A stretch of 64,000 bases of DNA, from the NCBI RefSeq assembly GCF_003611035.1, contig NZ_CP030033.1, positions 992,001-1,056,000 of the forward strand. Reading direction: 5' to 3'. Positions 9,630-19,068 of this stretch are shown one piece after another (within the stretch, counting starts at the first letter, position 1; each line of letters opens with the position of its first letter). The translations under genes and the position numbers were made by a program. This DNA comes from Cryobacterium soli (GTDB taxonomy: Bacteria > Actinomycetota > Actinomycetes > Actinomycetales > Microbacteriaceae). Below the pieces are notes generated by a model, which saw only the letters and a program-made list of their open reading frames with translations, was not told the DNA's origin and made no database searches.

Positions 9630-11331
9630 CTTCCTTCACCTCGAACAGGCGGCTGGCCTGCTGGCGGTCCAGCGCCGCACCGATCAGGCCGCGGAACAGC
9701 GGGTGGGCGTCGCTCGGGCGTGAGCGCAGCTCGGGGTGAGCCTGGGTGCCCACGTAGAACGGGTGCTCGGCGCGGGGCAGCTCCACGTACTCGACGAGGT
9801 GGCCGTCGGGCGAGGTGCCGGAGAACCACAGGCCGGCCTCGGCGATCTGAGCGCGGTAGTTGTTGTTCACCTCGTAGCGGTGGCGGTGACGTTCGGATGC
9901 CTCGGAGGCGCCGTACAGTTCGGCGACGAGCGAACCGTCGGCCAGGGTGGCCGGGTACAGGCCCAGGCGCATGGTGCCGCCCAGGTCGCCGCCGGCGATG
10001 ATCTCGACCTGCTCTTCCATGGTCGCGATCACCGGGAACTCGGTCTCCGGGTCGAACTCGCTGGAGGAGGCGCCCTCGAGGCCGGCCTTGTTGCGGGCGT
10101 ACTCGATGACCATGCACTGCAGGCCGAGGCAGAGGCCGAGCACGGGGATGGCGTTCTCACGGGCGAACTTGAGGGCGCCGAGCTTACCCTCGATGCCGCG
10201 CACACCGAAGCCGCCGGGGACGCAGATGCCGTCGAGCTCGCTGAGCATCGCGGCGGCGCCCTCGGGGGTCTCGCAGGTGTCGGAGGCGATCCACTCGATC
10301 TTCACCTTGGTCTGCTGGGCGAAGCCACCGGCGCGCAGCGCCTCGGTCACCGAGAGGTAGGCGTCGGGCAGGTCGATGTACTTGCCGACCAGGCCGATGG
10401 TGACCTCGTGCTTGGGCTCGCGCACGGCGTCGAGCACCCGCTGCCAGGCGGTCCAGTCCACGTCCTTGACCGGCAGGCCGAGCGCGTCGGTGATGTACTT
10501 GTCCAGACCCTGCTCGTGCAGCACGGCGGGGATCTCGTAGATGCTGGGCACGTCTTTGCAGTTCACGACGGCGTCTTCGTCCACGTCGCACATGAGCGCG
10601 ATCTTGCGCTTGTTCGACTCGGAGACGGGCCGGTCGCTGCGGAGCACCAGCGCATCCGGCTGGATGCCGAGGGAGCGGAGCGCGGCGACGGAGTGCTGGG
10701 TGGGCTTGGTCTTCTGCTCACCGGAGGCGGCCATGAACGGCACCAGGGAGACGTGCACGAAGAAGACGTTCTTACGGCCGAGCTCGTGGCGCACCTGACG
10801 TGCGGCCTCGATGAACGGCTGCGACTCGATGTCGCCGACGGTGCCGCCGACCTCCGTGATGATCACGTCGGGGCGGGGCTCGTCGCTGGCCTGCAGCCGC
10901 ATCCGTCGCTTGATCTCGTCGGTGATGTGCGGGATGACCTGCACGGTGTCGCCGAGGTACTCGCCGCGGCGTTCGCGGGCGATGACCTGCGAGTACACCT
11001 GACCGGTGGTCACGTTGGCCGCCTGGGTGAGGTTGATGTCGAGGAAGCGCTCGTAGTGGCCGATGTCGAGGTCGGTTTCGGAGCCGTCGTCGGTGACGAA
11101 GACTTCGCCGTGCTGGAACGGGTTCATCGTTCCAGGATCGACGTTGAGGTAGGGGTCGAGCTTCTGCATCACAACGCGTAGTCCGCGAGCAGTGAGCAGG
11201 TTGCCGAGGCTTGCCGCCGTCAGGCCTTTACCCAATGAAGAAACGACACCACCGGTCACAAAAATGTGCTTTGTAATGTCGTCTGATTTGTCCGCGTTTA
11301 TATTGTTCACCACGGGCTTCGATCCTATCAC
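9622..11331 (-). CDS. pyrG: CTP synthase
   Basis: Makes CTP from UTP with glutamine as nitrogen donor. The amidoligase domain starts with [20 protein letters not shown] near residues 24-43. The class-I glutamine amidotransferase domain contains the catalytic Cys in [17 protein letters not shown] and the His-Glu pair in AHPELRSRP. The 569-residue length is normal. The GTG at 11331 overlaps the recN stop (GTGA). A later GTG pair ([10 protein letters not shown]) is a possible alternative start. Confidence 0.97.
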   Translation of the reverse strand: MIGSKPVVNNINADKSDDITKHIFVTGGVVSSLGKGLTAASLGNLLTARGLRVVMQKLDPYLNVDPGTMNPFQHGEVFVTDDGSETDLDIGHYERFLDINLTQAANVTTGQVYSQVIARERRGEYLGDTVQVIPHITDEIKRRMRLQASDEPRPDVIITEVGGTVGDIESQPFIEAARQVRHELGRKNVFFVHVSLVPFMAASGEQKTKPTQHSVAALRSLGIQPDALVLRSDRPVSESNKRKIALMCDVDEDAVVNCKDVPSIYEIPAVLHEQGLDKYITDALGLPVKDVDWTAWQRVLDAVREPKHEVTIGLVGKYIDLPDAYLSVTEALRAGGFAQQTKVKIEWIASDTCETPEGAAAMLSELDGICVPGGFGVRGIEGKLGALKFARENAIPVLGLCLGLQCMVIEYARNKAGLEGASSSEFDPETEFPVIATMEEQVEIIAGGDLGGTMRLGLYPATLADGSLVAELYGASEASERHRHRYEVNNNYRAQIAEAGLWFSGTSPDGHLVEYVELPRAEHPFYVGTQAHPELRSRPSDAHPLFRGLIGAALDRQQASRLFEVKEDA

Positions 11332-13049
11332 CTAGTGTGGGCCTCTCCGTTGGAGCTGGTTGTATGGGCAAGTTCGATGAGCTCGCGGGCGTGCTCGAGG
11401 CCGCTGGCGGAGTCGGGCAGTCCGGAGAGCAGACGCGCCATCTCGGCGGCCCGGTCGTCGCCGGTGAGCTGGCGCACGCTGCTGGCGGTGACGGAGCCGT
11501 TGCTGTCTTTCACGACGCTGAGGTGGTTGCCGGCGAACGCGGCGACCTGGGCGAGGTGGGTGACCACGATCACCTGCGCGGTTTCGGCGAGCCGGGCCAG
11601 TCGCCGGCCGATCTCGATGGCGGCCGCACCGCCCACTCCGGCGTCGACCTCGTCGAAGACGAAGGTGGGCACCGGGTCGGTGGCGTTGATGACCACTTCG
11701 ATCGCCAGCATCACACGTGAGAGTTCGCCACCGGATGCGCCGCGCGCCAACGCCCGCGGCTCGGCCCCTGCGTGCGGCTGCAGCATGATCCGCACGAGGT
11801 CCAGGCCGGTCACCGAGACCTCGTCGAGCGGTTCGATCTCCACCACCAGGCGGGCGTCGGGCATGGCCAGGGCGGCCAGTTCGCGGGTCACGGCGGCGCC
11901 GAGCGCGGCGGCCGCGGTGGTGCGGATGCCCGTGAGCGTCTCGGCGAGGCGCTGCACGAGGTCGCGGTCGGCGGTGGTGTCCGCCTGGAGGGTCTCGATG
12001 CGGTCGGAGTCGCTGTCGAGTTCGAGCAGGCGGCTGCTGCCGGTGTCGAGGAAGTCGATGGCCTCGTCGAGGCCGCCGGCGAACTTGCGCGACAGGGCGC
12101 TCAGCTCGGCGCGGCGCTCCTGCACCACCTCGAGCTCCCGGGCACCGTCGGCGTCGAGGCCGGCGAGGTAGCTGGAGAGCTGCCCGGCGATGTCGGCGAC
12201 GGCGAACCCGGCGTTGGCGAGGGCCTCGGCCAGTGGCGGCAGGGTGGGGTCGTGCTCGGCGGCGCGTTCGAGCTGTCGGCGGGCGGAGTCGAGCAGGGCC
12301 ACCACGTCGGGGGTGTCGTCGCTGGAGTCCTCGGCGGAGAGCAGCTCGCGTGACGAGGCGGCGGCGAGGCGCAGTTCCTCGAGGTTGCCGAGCCGTTCGG
12401 CCCGGGCGCTGAGTTCGTCGTCCTCGCCGCGTTGCGGGGCGGCGAGTTCGATCTCGGCGATGGCCAGCCGCAGGTCCTCGGCTTCGCGGGCGCGGCGGTC
12501 CTGTTCGGCGATGAGCAGGTCGAGTTCGGCCTGGTTGGCGTGCCAGCGGTGGTAGGCGTGCTGGAAGGCGGTGAGGGCATCCGCGAGTTCGGCGCCGGCG
12601 AACCTGTCGAGGGCGCCGCGCTGGGCGGAGGTGGAGCGCAGGCGCACCTGGTCGGACTGACCGTGCACCACGACGAGGTCGCTGCCGAGGTCGCCGAGCA
12701 CGCCGGCCGGGGCGCTGCGGCCGCCCACGACGGCGCGGCTGCGTCCTTCCGCAGACACCGAGCGGCTGAGCAGCAGTTCGGGGCCGTCGAGGTCTCCCCC
12801 GGCGTCGTGCACCCGCTGGGCCACGGGGCCGGCCGGGTCGACCAGCCAGCGGCCTTCCACCCAGCTCTGCGACTGGCCGGCGCGCACGGTGCCCGGGTCG
12901 GCGCGTTCGCCGAGCAGCAGGCCGAGCGCGGTCACGACCATGGTCTTACCCGCGCCAGTCTCCCCCGTGATGGCCGTGAAGCCGGGTCCGAGCGGCAGGG
13001 TGGCCTCTTTGATCACGCCGAGGTCGCGGATGACGAGTTCTTCGATCAT
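11328..13049 (-). CDS. recN: DNA repair protein RecN
   Basis: SMC-like ATPase acting early in double-strand break repair. Walker A is GETGAGKTM near residues 29-37. The central 350 residues are rich in Glu, Ala and Leu, as expected for the coiled coil. The ABC signature [17 protein letters not shown] and the Walker [13 protein letters not shown] follow near residues 435-485. Length is 573 residues. It lies 9 bases after nadK, so the two are probably co-transcribed. Confidence 0.96.
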   Translation of the reverse strand: MIEELVIRDLGVIKEATLPLGPGFTAITGETGAGKTMVVTALGLLLGERADPGTVRAGQSQSWVEGRWLVDPAGPVAQRVHDAGGDLDGPELLLSRSVSAEGRSRAVVGGRSAPAGVLGDLGSDLVVVHGQSDQVRLRSTSAQRGALDRFAGAELADALTAFQHAYHRWHANQAELDLLIAEQDRRAREAEDLRLAIAEIELAAPQRGEDDELSARAERLGNLEELRLAAASSRELLSAEDSSDDTPDVVALLDSARRQLERAAEHDPTLPPLAEALANAGFAVADIAGQLSSYLAGLDADGARELEVVQERRAELSALSRKFAGGLDEAIDFLDTGSSRLLELDSDSDRIETLQADTTADRDLVQRLAETLTGIRTTAAAALGAAVTRELAALAMPDARLVVEIEPLDEVSVTGLDLVRIMLQPHAGAEPRALARGASGGELSRVMLAIEVVINATDPVPTFVFDEVDAGVGGAAAIEIGRRLARLAETAQVIVVTHLAQVAAFAGNHLSVVKDSNGSVTASSVRQLTGDDRAAEMARLLSGLPDSASGLEHARELIELAHTTSSNGEAHTR

Positions 13050-13058
13050 GGCCAGGCC

Positions 13059-13979
13059 TCACTCACGTCCGACCGGGCCGCGCCAGCCCGTGATCGGCAG
13101 ATCGAACTTGTTCACGAGCCGGTCGGTGAACGGACCGCTGTGCAGCCGGGCCAGGCGCACCGGCACCGGGGAGCGACGCACGATCACGCGGGCGCCCGGC
13201 GGCAGGTCGGAGACCCTCCGGCCGTCGGCGCAGAGCACGGCCGAGCTGTCGCCGCGCGCCAGCACCTCCACCGCCAGCGAGGAATCGGGCCCCACGACCA
13301 GCGGGCGGGCGAACAGGGCGTGTGCGCTGAGCGGCACGAGCAGCAGGGCGTCCAGGCTCGGCCACACGATGGGGCCGCCGGCGGAGAACGAGTAGGCGGT
13401 GGACCCCGTGGGGGTGGACAGCACCACTCCGTCGCAGCCGAAGGCGGAGAGCGGACGGCCGTCGACCTCGATGATGACCTCGATCATCCGTTGCCGGCTG
13501 GCCTTCTCCACGGTGGCCTCGTTGAGCGCCCAGGTTTCGTAGACCACCTCGTGGTCCACCTTCACCCGCACCGACAGGGTCATCCGCTCTTCGACGAGGT
13601 AGTCGCGCAGCAGGGCGCGGCGAACGGCTTCGCCGAGGTCGTCACGTTCGCTTTCGGCGAGGAAGCCCACGTGGCCCAGGTTGATGCCGAGCAGCGGGGC
13701 GGAGCAGCCGCGCACGATCTCGGCGGCGCGCAGGATGGTGCCGTCGCCGCCGAGCACAATGACGAGCTCCAGGTCGGTGGCCTGCACGGTCTCGCCGAGC
13801 ACGGCGGTGCTGCCGTTGAGTTGCGGGCAGGAGGCCAGCAGGTCGTTGCGCTCCTCGGCGGCCAGCACGGGCACGGCGCCGGCGGCGATGAGTTGCTCGC
13901 ACACCGTCGCGGCGGCTTCCAACGAATCCTGCCGGCCGGTGTGGGCCACGACGAGGATGTGCCTGGGCGTTGCGGTCAT
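13059..13979 (-). CDS. nadK: NAD kinase
   Basis: Phosphorylates NAD to NADP. The GGDGT motif (VLGGDGTILRAAE) is near residues 79-91, and the second signature, ALNEATVEK, is about residue 160. I place the start at ATG 13979 (306 residues) because GGTGGGAG lies ten bases upstream. A GTG at 13988 overlaps the tlyA stop but is only one base from that ribosome site. The tlyA-nadK-recN order is conserved in Actinobacteria. Confidence 0.95.
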   Translation of the reverse strand: MTATPRHILVVAHTGRQDSLEAAATVCEQLIAAGAVPVLAAEERNDLLASCPQLNGSTAVLGETVQATDLELVIVLGGDGTILRAAEIVRGCSAPLLGINLGHVGFLAESERDDLGEAVRRALLRDYLVEERMTLSVRVKVDHEVVYETWALNEATVEKASRQRMIEVIIEVDGRPLSAFGCDGVVLSTPTGSTAYSFSAGGPIVWPSLDALLLVPLSAHALFARPLVVGPDSSLAVEVLARGDSSAVLCADGRRVSDLPPGARVIVRRSPVPVRLARLHSGPFTDRLVNKFDLPITGWRGPVGRE

Positions 13980-13984
13980 GCTCG

Positions 13985-14926
13985 TCACGCTCCCACCAGG
14001 ACGGTTATCCGATCGATCCATTCTGTCGGATTGCTGCCGGTTCCGGTTCGCATCCACACGAGATACTCGTGGTTGCCCGCAGCTCCCGCGATCGGCGACG
14101 CGATGAGGCCGTTGATGCCCAGGCCGAGATCCCAGCCGGCCCAGAGCACGCCGGAGACGGCGTCGGCGCGCAGGCCCGGGTTGTGCACGACACCCTCACG
14201 GATACCGCCGCGCCCGACCTCGAATTGCGGCTTGATCAGCAGCACAAAATCGGCGCCCTCGGCGGCGGTGGCCACAAGGGCGGGCAGCACCGTGGTGAGC
14301 GAGATGAACGAGAGGTCGCCCACGACGAGGTCGGGCCGGTCGGTGATGCCGGACGCGCCCGCGATGGTCTCCGCGGTGGCGTAGCGCAGGTTGAAGCCCT
14401 CCACGAGGGTGACCCGGGGGTCGGCCTTGATGGTGGGCGACAGCTGGCCGTGGCCCACGTCGACGGCGATGATCCGGCCGACGCCGCGTTCGAGGAGCAC
14501 CTGGCTGAAGCCGCCGGTGGAGGCGCCGGCATCCATTGCGGTGCGGCCGGCGACGGGCAGTTCGAAGGCGTCAAGAGCGGCGACGAGTTTGTGCGCGCCG
14601 CGGCTGACGTAGTGGTCGGTGGGGGCGACGGCGATCACCTGGCTGTCGCGCACCTTGGCGGACGCCTTGACGACGGGGCTGCCGTCCACGGTCACAAGTC
14701 CCTCGGCGATGAGCCGGGCGGCCACGGTGCGCGATCGCACCAGGCCGCGGTCGAACAGGGCCGAATCCAGGCGCTGCTCCCCCGTGGGCGCCACCGGTTC
14801 ACTGACGGGGGCCGGAGTGTGGATGGGCACGCTGGTGGGTTGGGGGGCCGGCCGCTGCGGTGCCGGAGTCTGCTCGGAGTCGGTCCCCAGGTCGGGGTCT
14901 GGCGCGGTCGGGTTGTGCGTAGTCAT
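13985..14926 (-). CDS. tlyA: TlyA family rRNA 2'-O-methyltransferase
   Basis: Homologue of TlyA, which methylates 16S and 23S rRNA and in mycobacteria sets capreomycin susceptibility. A Pro/Thr-rich disordered leader covers residues 1-48. The S4 RNA-binding domain is about residues 50-115 (RLDSALFDRGLVRSR). The FtsJ-like methyltransferase domain has the SAM site MDAGASTGGFSQVLL and acidic VDVGHGQL. The ATG at 14926 overlaps the preceding small gene (ATGA). The leader is longer than usual and a later start cannot be excluded. Confidence 0.92.
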   Translation of the reverse strand: MTTHNPTAPDPDLGTDSEQTPAPQRPAPQPTSVPIHTPAPVSEPVAPTGEQRLDSALFDRGLVRSRTVAARLIAEGLVTVDGSPVVKASAKVRDSQVIAVAPTDHYVSRGAHKLVAALDAFELPVAGRTAMDAGASTGGFSQVLLERGVGRIIAVDVGHGQLSPTIKADPRVTLVEGFNLRYATAETIAGASGITDRPDLVVGDLSFISLTTVLPALVATAAEGADFVLLIKPQFEVGRGGIREGVVHNPGLRADAVSGVLWAGWDLGLGINGLIASPIAGAAGNHEYLVWMRTGTGSNPTEWIDRITVLVGA

Positions 14927-15186
14927 TCGGCCTTCGATCGGGGCACGTCTCCACCTTCGAGGTGGTCGCGCAGACTGTCGTGCAGCTCGGAATATGCCGC
15001 GGCCCGCTCCGCGAGCGGCAACGCCTCGACGGCCGCGAGGCGGGCGTCGAGGTCACCGTCCAGAACGGGCGGGGCCGGTACGTCGGCGGGTCCGGTGGCT
15101 GGGGCAGCCGAAGTGGGGCGCGGCCCCGGGCGGCCCGGGGTCGGTCCGGCCGGCGGTCGTGCCTGGTCTACTCCGTCTGCACTCAC
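14923..15186 (-). CDS. Small uncharacterised protein upstream of tlyA
   Basis: An 87-residue protein. The first 45 residues are Pro/Ala-rich. The C-terminal 40 residues form an amphipathic helical segment (LDARLAAVEALPLAERAAAY) followed by a short acidic stretch. I recognise no named family, but a small protein in this place between a HAD phosphatase and TlyA is usual in related actinobacteria. The GTG start at 15186 has GGAGG immediately upstream, and the end overlaps tlyA by 4 bases, supporting real translation. Confidence 0.7.
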   Translation of the reverse strand: MSADGVDQARPPAGPTPGRPGPRPTSAAPATGPADVPAPPVLDGDLDARLAAVEALPLAERAAAYSELHDSLRDHLEGGDVPRSKAE

Positions 15187-15196
15187 GCCTCCTAGG

Positions 15197-16222
15197 CTAC
15201 CGTCCGAGATAGAGACTCTCCGGAACGTTGAGCCCGTAGATCGGTCGGCCGGACGCCCAGATCACGGCGCACGCCGCGCGCAGCAGGTTGATTCCGTCGT
15301 CACCGACGGCCATGATCTCCACGTCGGCACCGTGGATGCGCACGGATGCGCCGTCGACGGTGGCCTGGGACTTGTCCTTGGAGAACACGGTCACCGGGTA
15401 GGGCTCGTGCAGCTGGCGCAGGTCCTCGAGGATGAACGTGGGGCGTTCCTCCGGGCCGGCGGCCAGGGCCTGCTTGGCCTTGTCGATGCCCGTGAGCACC
15501 AGCACGGCCGGGATTCCGGCCCGGTTGGCGCCGAGGATGTCGGTGTCGAGCCGGTCGCCGATGAACAGCGGCGCGGTCGCCTCGAAGCGTTTGATGGCCT
15601 CGAAGAAGATCGGCGTCTCGGGCTTGCCGGCCACGAGGGGCAGGCGTCCGACGGCGGTGTGCACCGCGGACACCAGGGTGCCGTTGCCCGGAGCGATGCC
15701 CCGTGCCTGCGGGATGGTCCAGTCGGTGTTCGTGGCGATCCACGGGATGCCTGAGTAGTCACCGTCGGGGGTGACGCCGGCGTTCAACGCGAAGCAGGCT
15801 TCGGCCAGCTGGGTCCAGCCCACGTCGGGCGCGAACCCCTGCACCACGGCGGCCGGGGAATCCTCGGCGGACCGGGTCACCTCGAAACCGTGCTTCTGCA
15901 GTTCGTCGACGAGCCCGTCGCCGCCCACGACCAGGATGCGGGAGCCGGCCGGTACCTGCTCCACGAGCAGCCGCATGGCCGCCTGGGGCGAGGTGACGAC
16001 GTCGGACGGGGCCACCTGGAGACCGAGGTCGGTGAGGTGGCCGGCGACGGAGGCATCCGTGCGCGAGGCGTTGTTGGTGATGTAGCCCACCCGGATGCTC
16101 TCGGCGGCCTGGTTGAGGCTGTCGACCGCGAACGGGATGGCGTTGGGTCCGGCGTAGACCACGCCGTCCAGGTCTGCCAGCACCACGTCGATGCCGGCCA
16201 GGGGCGTGGCCGGCTCAGTCAA
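15197..16222 (-). CDS. HAD-superfamily phosphatase, NagD-like (class IIA)
   Basis: A 341-residue haloacid dehalogenase hydrolase with the C2 cap typical of NagD/PGP-type sugar- or glycerol-phosphate phosphatases. Motif I is LADLDGVVYAG near residue 15, motif II is TNNAS, and motifs III/IV (GKPETPIFFEA and GDRLDTDILGA) follow. The last 80 residues form an extra C-terminal extension. The start is best placed at TTG 16222, overlapping the upstream stop by 8 bases. A further upstream start would overlap by nearly 100 bases. The substrate is unknown. Confidence 0.88.
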   Translation of the reverse strand: MTEPATPLAGIDVVLADLDGVVYAGPNAIPFAVDSLNQAAESIRVGYITNNASRTDASVAGHLTDLGLQVAPSDVVTSPQAAMRLLVEQVPAGSRILVVGGDGLVDELQKHGFEVTRSAEDSPAAVVQGFAPDVGWTQLAEACFALNAGVTPDGDYSGIPWIATNTDWTIPQARGIAPGNGTLVSAVHTAVGRLPLVAGKPETPIFFEAIKRFEATAPLFIGDRLDTDILGANRAGIPAVLVLTGIDKAKQALAAGPEERPTFILEDLRQLHEPYPVTVFSKDKSQATVDGASVRIHGADVEIMAVGDDGINLLRAACAVIWASGRPIYGLNVPESLYLGR

Positions 16223-18530
16223 CGGGCGTCGTCTCAGGATCTTCGTCCACGCCCTCGGCGTGGTCGGTCGCTGACTCGGACTCGTCGGTTGATTCGTCAT
16301 CGGGTGCGGCAATGTCCTCGGTGTCGGTGATGGTCAGATCGGCGGTTTCGAGTTCGTCGGGAGTGTCGGCGTTGTCGGCCTCGTCTTCGTCGGGAGTGTC
16401 GGCGTTGTCGGCCTCGTCCTCGTCGGACTCCTCGTCGCTGTCGTCCGCGTCCTCGTCCTCGTCGAATTCTTCGTCGTCGAGTTCGACGATCTCGATGGTC
16501 TCGTCGACGTCACCGTTCAGGGCGGCGTCGGCGCGCGAGGCGCGTTCGTTCCAGAGGTCGGCTTCGTCGGTGCGGCCGAGTTCTTCGAGCACCTCGGCGT
16601 AGGCGGCGAACAGCTCGGAGCTGTAGGAGAACGCCGTCTTGGGGTCGAGCTGGGCGATCTCGAGCTCGCTCAGCGCGGCCTCGGTCTCTCCCAGGTCGAG
16701 GCGGGCGCCCGACATCGCGATGGCCAGGGCCACCTGCACGCCGGCCGGCAGGGTGCTGCGGTCGACGGACCGGCCGAGCTCGAGGGCCCGGTCGGGGCGG
16801 CCGACGCCGCGTTCGCTGTCCACCATCAGGGGCAGCTGGGCGTTGGAGCCGGAGATGCGACGGTAGGTGCGCAGTTCCCGCAGTGCCAGAGCGAAGTCGC
16901 CGGTGGCATAGGCGGTGATGGCGAGGCTCTCGCGCACGACGGCGATGCGGCCGGCCCGACGGGCGGCGCTCATCACGTGGCGGTGGGCCAGCTCGGGGTC
17001 TTCGTCGATCACGCGAGCGGCCATGGCCAGGTGGCGACCCACGGCCTCGGCGTTGTCCTTGGTGAGGGTCTTCAGCTCGTTGCGCGCGATGCGGTCGAGG
17101 TCGTCGGCCGTGATGTCGTCGGGCAGGTCCGGGTCGTCGTGACGGGGACGCACCGAACGCAGCTCGCGCTGCATGCGCTGCTCTTCGGTCATCTCCTCTT
17201 CCACGACGCGGGCGTCGCGGTCGTTACGGGCCGGAGCGCCGTCGCGGGTCCACAGCTTCTTACCGGCGTCGCGGGGCGCACCGGCGCGGGTCGGCGAGCC
17301 GCCGCGGGCGCTGTCCTTCAGCCACGGCTTGTTCTCGGTGTCGCGCTGCGGGCGGTCGGAGTTGCCTTTGTATGCCGGGCGGTCGCTGTTGCCCTTGTAC
17401 GCGGGACGGTCGCCGTCGCGCTGGGGACGGTCACTGTTGCCCTTGTATGCCGGGCGGTCGCTGTTGCCCTTGTACGCGGGACGGTCACCGTCGCGCTGCG
17501 GACGGTCGCTGTTGCCCTTGTAGGCAGGGCGATCGGAGTTGTACGCGGGACGGTCGCCATCGCGCTGCGGGCGATCGGAGTTGCCCTTGTAGGCAGGGCG
17601 GTCCGTGTTGCCGCGGTAGGGAGGACGCTCGCCGTCGCGCTGCGGACGGTCGGAGTTGCCCTTGTAAGCAGGGCGGTCCGAGTTGTACGCCGGGCGGTCG
17701 GAGTTGCCGCGGTACGGAGGACGATCGCCATCGCGCTGCGGGCGATCGGAGTTGCCCTTGTAAGCAGGGCGGTCCGAGTTGTACGCCGGGCGGTCGGAGT
17801 TGCCCCGGTACGGTGCACGCTCCCCGCCCTGCGGACGGTCGGAGTTGCCACGGTACGGAGGACGATCCCCATCGCGCTGCGGGCGGTCAGAGTTACCGCG
17901 GTACGGAGGACGGTCGCCATCGCGCTGCGGGCGGTCGCTGTTGTACGCCGGACGATCGGAGTTGCCCCGGTACGGCGCACGCTCGCCGCCCTGCGGCCGG
18001 TCGGAGTTGCCGCGGTGCGGAGGACGATCGCCATCGCGCTGCGGGCGGTCAGAGTTGCCCTTGTAGGCCGGACGGTCAGAGTTGCCGCGGTACGGCGGAC
18101 GATCGCCATCGCGCGCCGGACGGTCGCTGTTGTACGCCGGGCGGTCCGAGTTGCCGCGGTACGGCGCACGCTCCCCGCCCTGGGGACGGTCGGAGTTGCC
18201 GCGGTACGGCGCACGGTCGCCACCCTGCGGACGATCTGAGTTGCCGCGGTACGGCGCACGGTCGCCACCCTGCGGACGATCTGAGTTGCCGCGGTACGGA
18301 GGACGCTCTCCATCGCGCTGCGGGCGGTCGGAGTTGCCGCGGTACGGAGGACGTTCCCCGTCACGCTGCGGACGGTCGTTGCCGGCGCCGGCGTTGCCCT
18401 TGTATGGCGGTCGGGCGCCGTCCTGGCGGGGCCGGTCGGATCCTCCGCGACCTCCCTGGTAGCCGCCGGTTCGACGATCGCCGCTTCCGTTATCGCGTGC
18501 GTCGTTGCCGTTGCGTTCCGTGGGGGTCAC
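16215..18530 (-). CDS. Repeat-rich RG/N protein with TPR-like domain and acidic tail
   Basis: A 771-residue protein of unknown function in three parts. Residues about 20-400 are a tandem array of short units built on SDRPQRDGDRPPYRGN with variants SDRPQGGERAPYRGN and SDRPAYKGN, strongly basic and surely disordered. About residues 440-660 are helical and TPR-like (ALALRELRTYRR, ALSELEIAQLD, YAEVLEELGRTDEADLW). The last 110 residues are Asp/Glu-rich and include a tandem duplication of EDEADNADTPD. The GTG at 18530 has AGGAG seven bases upstream. The domain order is seen in related actinobacteria, usually with fewer repeats. Confidence 0.85.
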   Translation of the reverse strand: MTPTERNGNDARDNGSGDRRTGGYQGGRGGSDRPRQDGARPPYKGNAGAGNDRPQRDGERPPYRGNSDRPQRDGERPPYRGNSDRPQGGDRAPYRGNSDRPQGGDRAPYRGNSDRPQGGERAPYRGNSDRPAYNSDRPARDGDRPPYRGNSDRPAYKGNSDRPQRDGDRPPHRGNSDRPQGGERAPYRGNSDRPAYNSDRPQRDGDRPPYRGNSDRPQRDGDRPPYRGNSDRPQGGERAPYRGNSDRPAYNSDRPAYKGNSDRPQRDGDRPPYRGNSDRPAYNSDRPAYKGNSDRPQRDGERPPYRGNTDRPAYKGNSDRPQRDGDRPAYNSDRPAYKGNSDRPQRDGDRPAYKGNSDRPAYKGNSDRPQRDGDRPAYKGNSDRPAYKGNSDRPQRDTENKPWLKDSARGGSPTRAGAPRDAGKKLWTRDGAPARNDRDARVVEEEMTEEQRMQRELRSVRPRHDDPDLPDDITADDLDRIARNELKTLTKDNAEAVGRHLAMAARVIDEDPELAHRHVMSAARRAGRIAVVRESLAITAYATGDFALALRELRTYRRISGSNAQLPLMVDSERGVGRPDRALELGRSVDRSTLPAGVQVALAIAMSGARLDLGETEAALSELEIAQLDPKTAFSYSSELFAAYAEVLEELGRTDEADLWNERASRADAALNGDVDETIEIVELDDEEFDEDEDADDSDEESDEDEADNADTPDEDEADNADTPDELETADLTITDTEDIAAPDDESTDESESATDHAEGVDEDPETTPVD
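17340..18390. repeat. Coding tandem repeat array in the RG/N-rich gene
   Basis: About one kilobase of imperfect tandem repeats with period mostly 21 to 48 bases, all multiples of three. The shared core is a CGGTCGGAGTTGCC-like block alternating with GGTACGGAGGACG or TTGTACGCCGG blocks. Because unit lengths keep frame, expansion or contraction would change protein length without frameshift. Confidence 0.9.
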
Positions 18531-18590
18531 TGTTTATCTCCTGTAGGTGTGGCTTACGTACCGGACTGCATCTCCAGCGTACGTTAACGC

Positions 18591-18620
18591 AAAATGGCCA
18601 CCCGAATGGGTGGCCATTTT
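18591..18620 (-). terminator. Terminator after the distal 5S rRNA gene
   Basis: A perfect 13-base-pair stem (AAAATGGCCACCC with its complement) around a 4-base loop, ending in TTTT on the minus strand, 13 bases downstream of the distal 5S gene. Confidence 0.9.
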
Positions 18621-18632
18621 GACTAAGTTAAG

Positions 18633-18749
18633 TCCGGCGGTGTCCTACTCTCCCACAGGGTCCCCCCTGCAGTACCATCGGCGCAAAGAGTCTTAGCTTC
18701 CGGGTTCGGAATGTGACCGGGCGTTTCCCTCTTGCTATGGCCGCCGAAA
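18633..18749 (-). rRNA. rrf: 5S ribosomal RNA, distal copy
   Basis: 117-base 5S rRNA. The RNA begins GTTTCGGCGGCCATAGC and ends in ACACCGCCGGA, so the two ends pair as helix I. It is identical to the proximal copy except for one base near the 5' end (C here, U there). It lies downstream of the proximal copy's terminator, so its expression needs read-through or its own promoter. Exact ends are uncertain by a few bases. Confidence 0.95.
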
Positions 18750-19019
18750 CAATGTGCGATGCCCCGGCACCAGGTGCCGGTCATCAAGTCGTTTCGAACC
18801 ATCAAGCTTCGATCCCTCGAGTCTACAGGAGAACGGCCGCCCGCGCCTCCCCCGCGACCTGCGAGAAAAGCCCCACAACCACGCCGATTCCGTTGCTCAC
18901 CTCGCAGGTCGCGGATGCCGCCGGCCCCGCCCGCGCGCAGAATGTCGCGAACGCGTACACGCCGCGTCCGATCGGTGGTCGAGCGTGTCGAGGCTTCGGG
19001 CGGGGTGGGGTTAAACGCA
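18750..19019. other. Spacer between the two 5S genes
   Basis: About 270 bases without a credible gene. A perfect 17-base palindrome (CCGGCACCAGGTGCCGG) is at 18764-18780, just upstream of the distal 5S. A partial copy of the dispersed repeat (GGTGGTCGAGCGTGTCGAGG) is at 18975-18994. I see no convincing promoter. The short open frames here are low quality. Confidence 0.5.
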
Positions 19020-19049
19020 AAATGGCCACCCCGTGTGGGGTGGCCATTT
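19020..19049 (-). terminator. Terminator after the proximal 5S rRNA gene
   Basis: A 13-base-pair perfect stem (AAATGGCCACCCC with its complement) with a 4-base loop, followed on the minus strand by TTTTGCGTTT. The stem shares its ATGGCCACC core with the terminator after the distal 5S, so the 5S-terminator unit looks duplicated as a block. Confidence 0.9.
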
Positions 19050-19068
19050 CGTGTGTTTCTAAGTTAAG

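Noticed and set aside
17340-18390. Regular repeats resembling a CRISPR array
   Set aside because: The units are directly adjacent, lack unique spacers, keep a reading frame throughout and encode the protein repeats. No cas genes are near.
18823-19047. Short open frames between the 5S genes
   Set aside because: They overlap the terminator and the dispersed repeat, and their translations have no domain.
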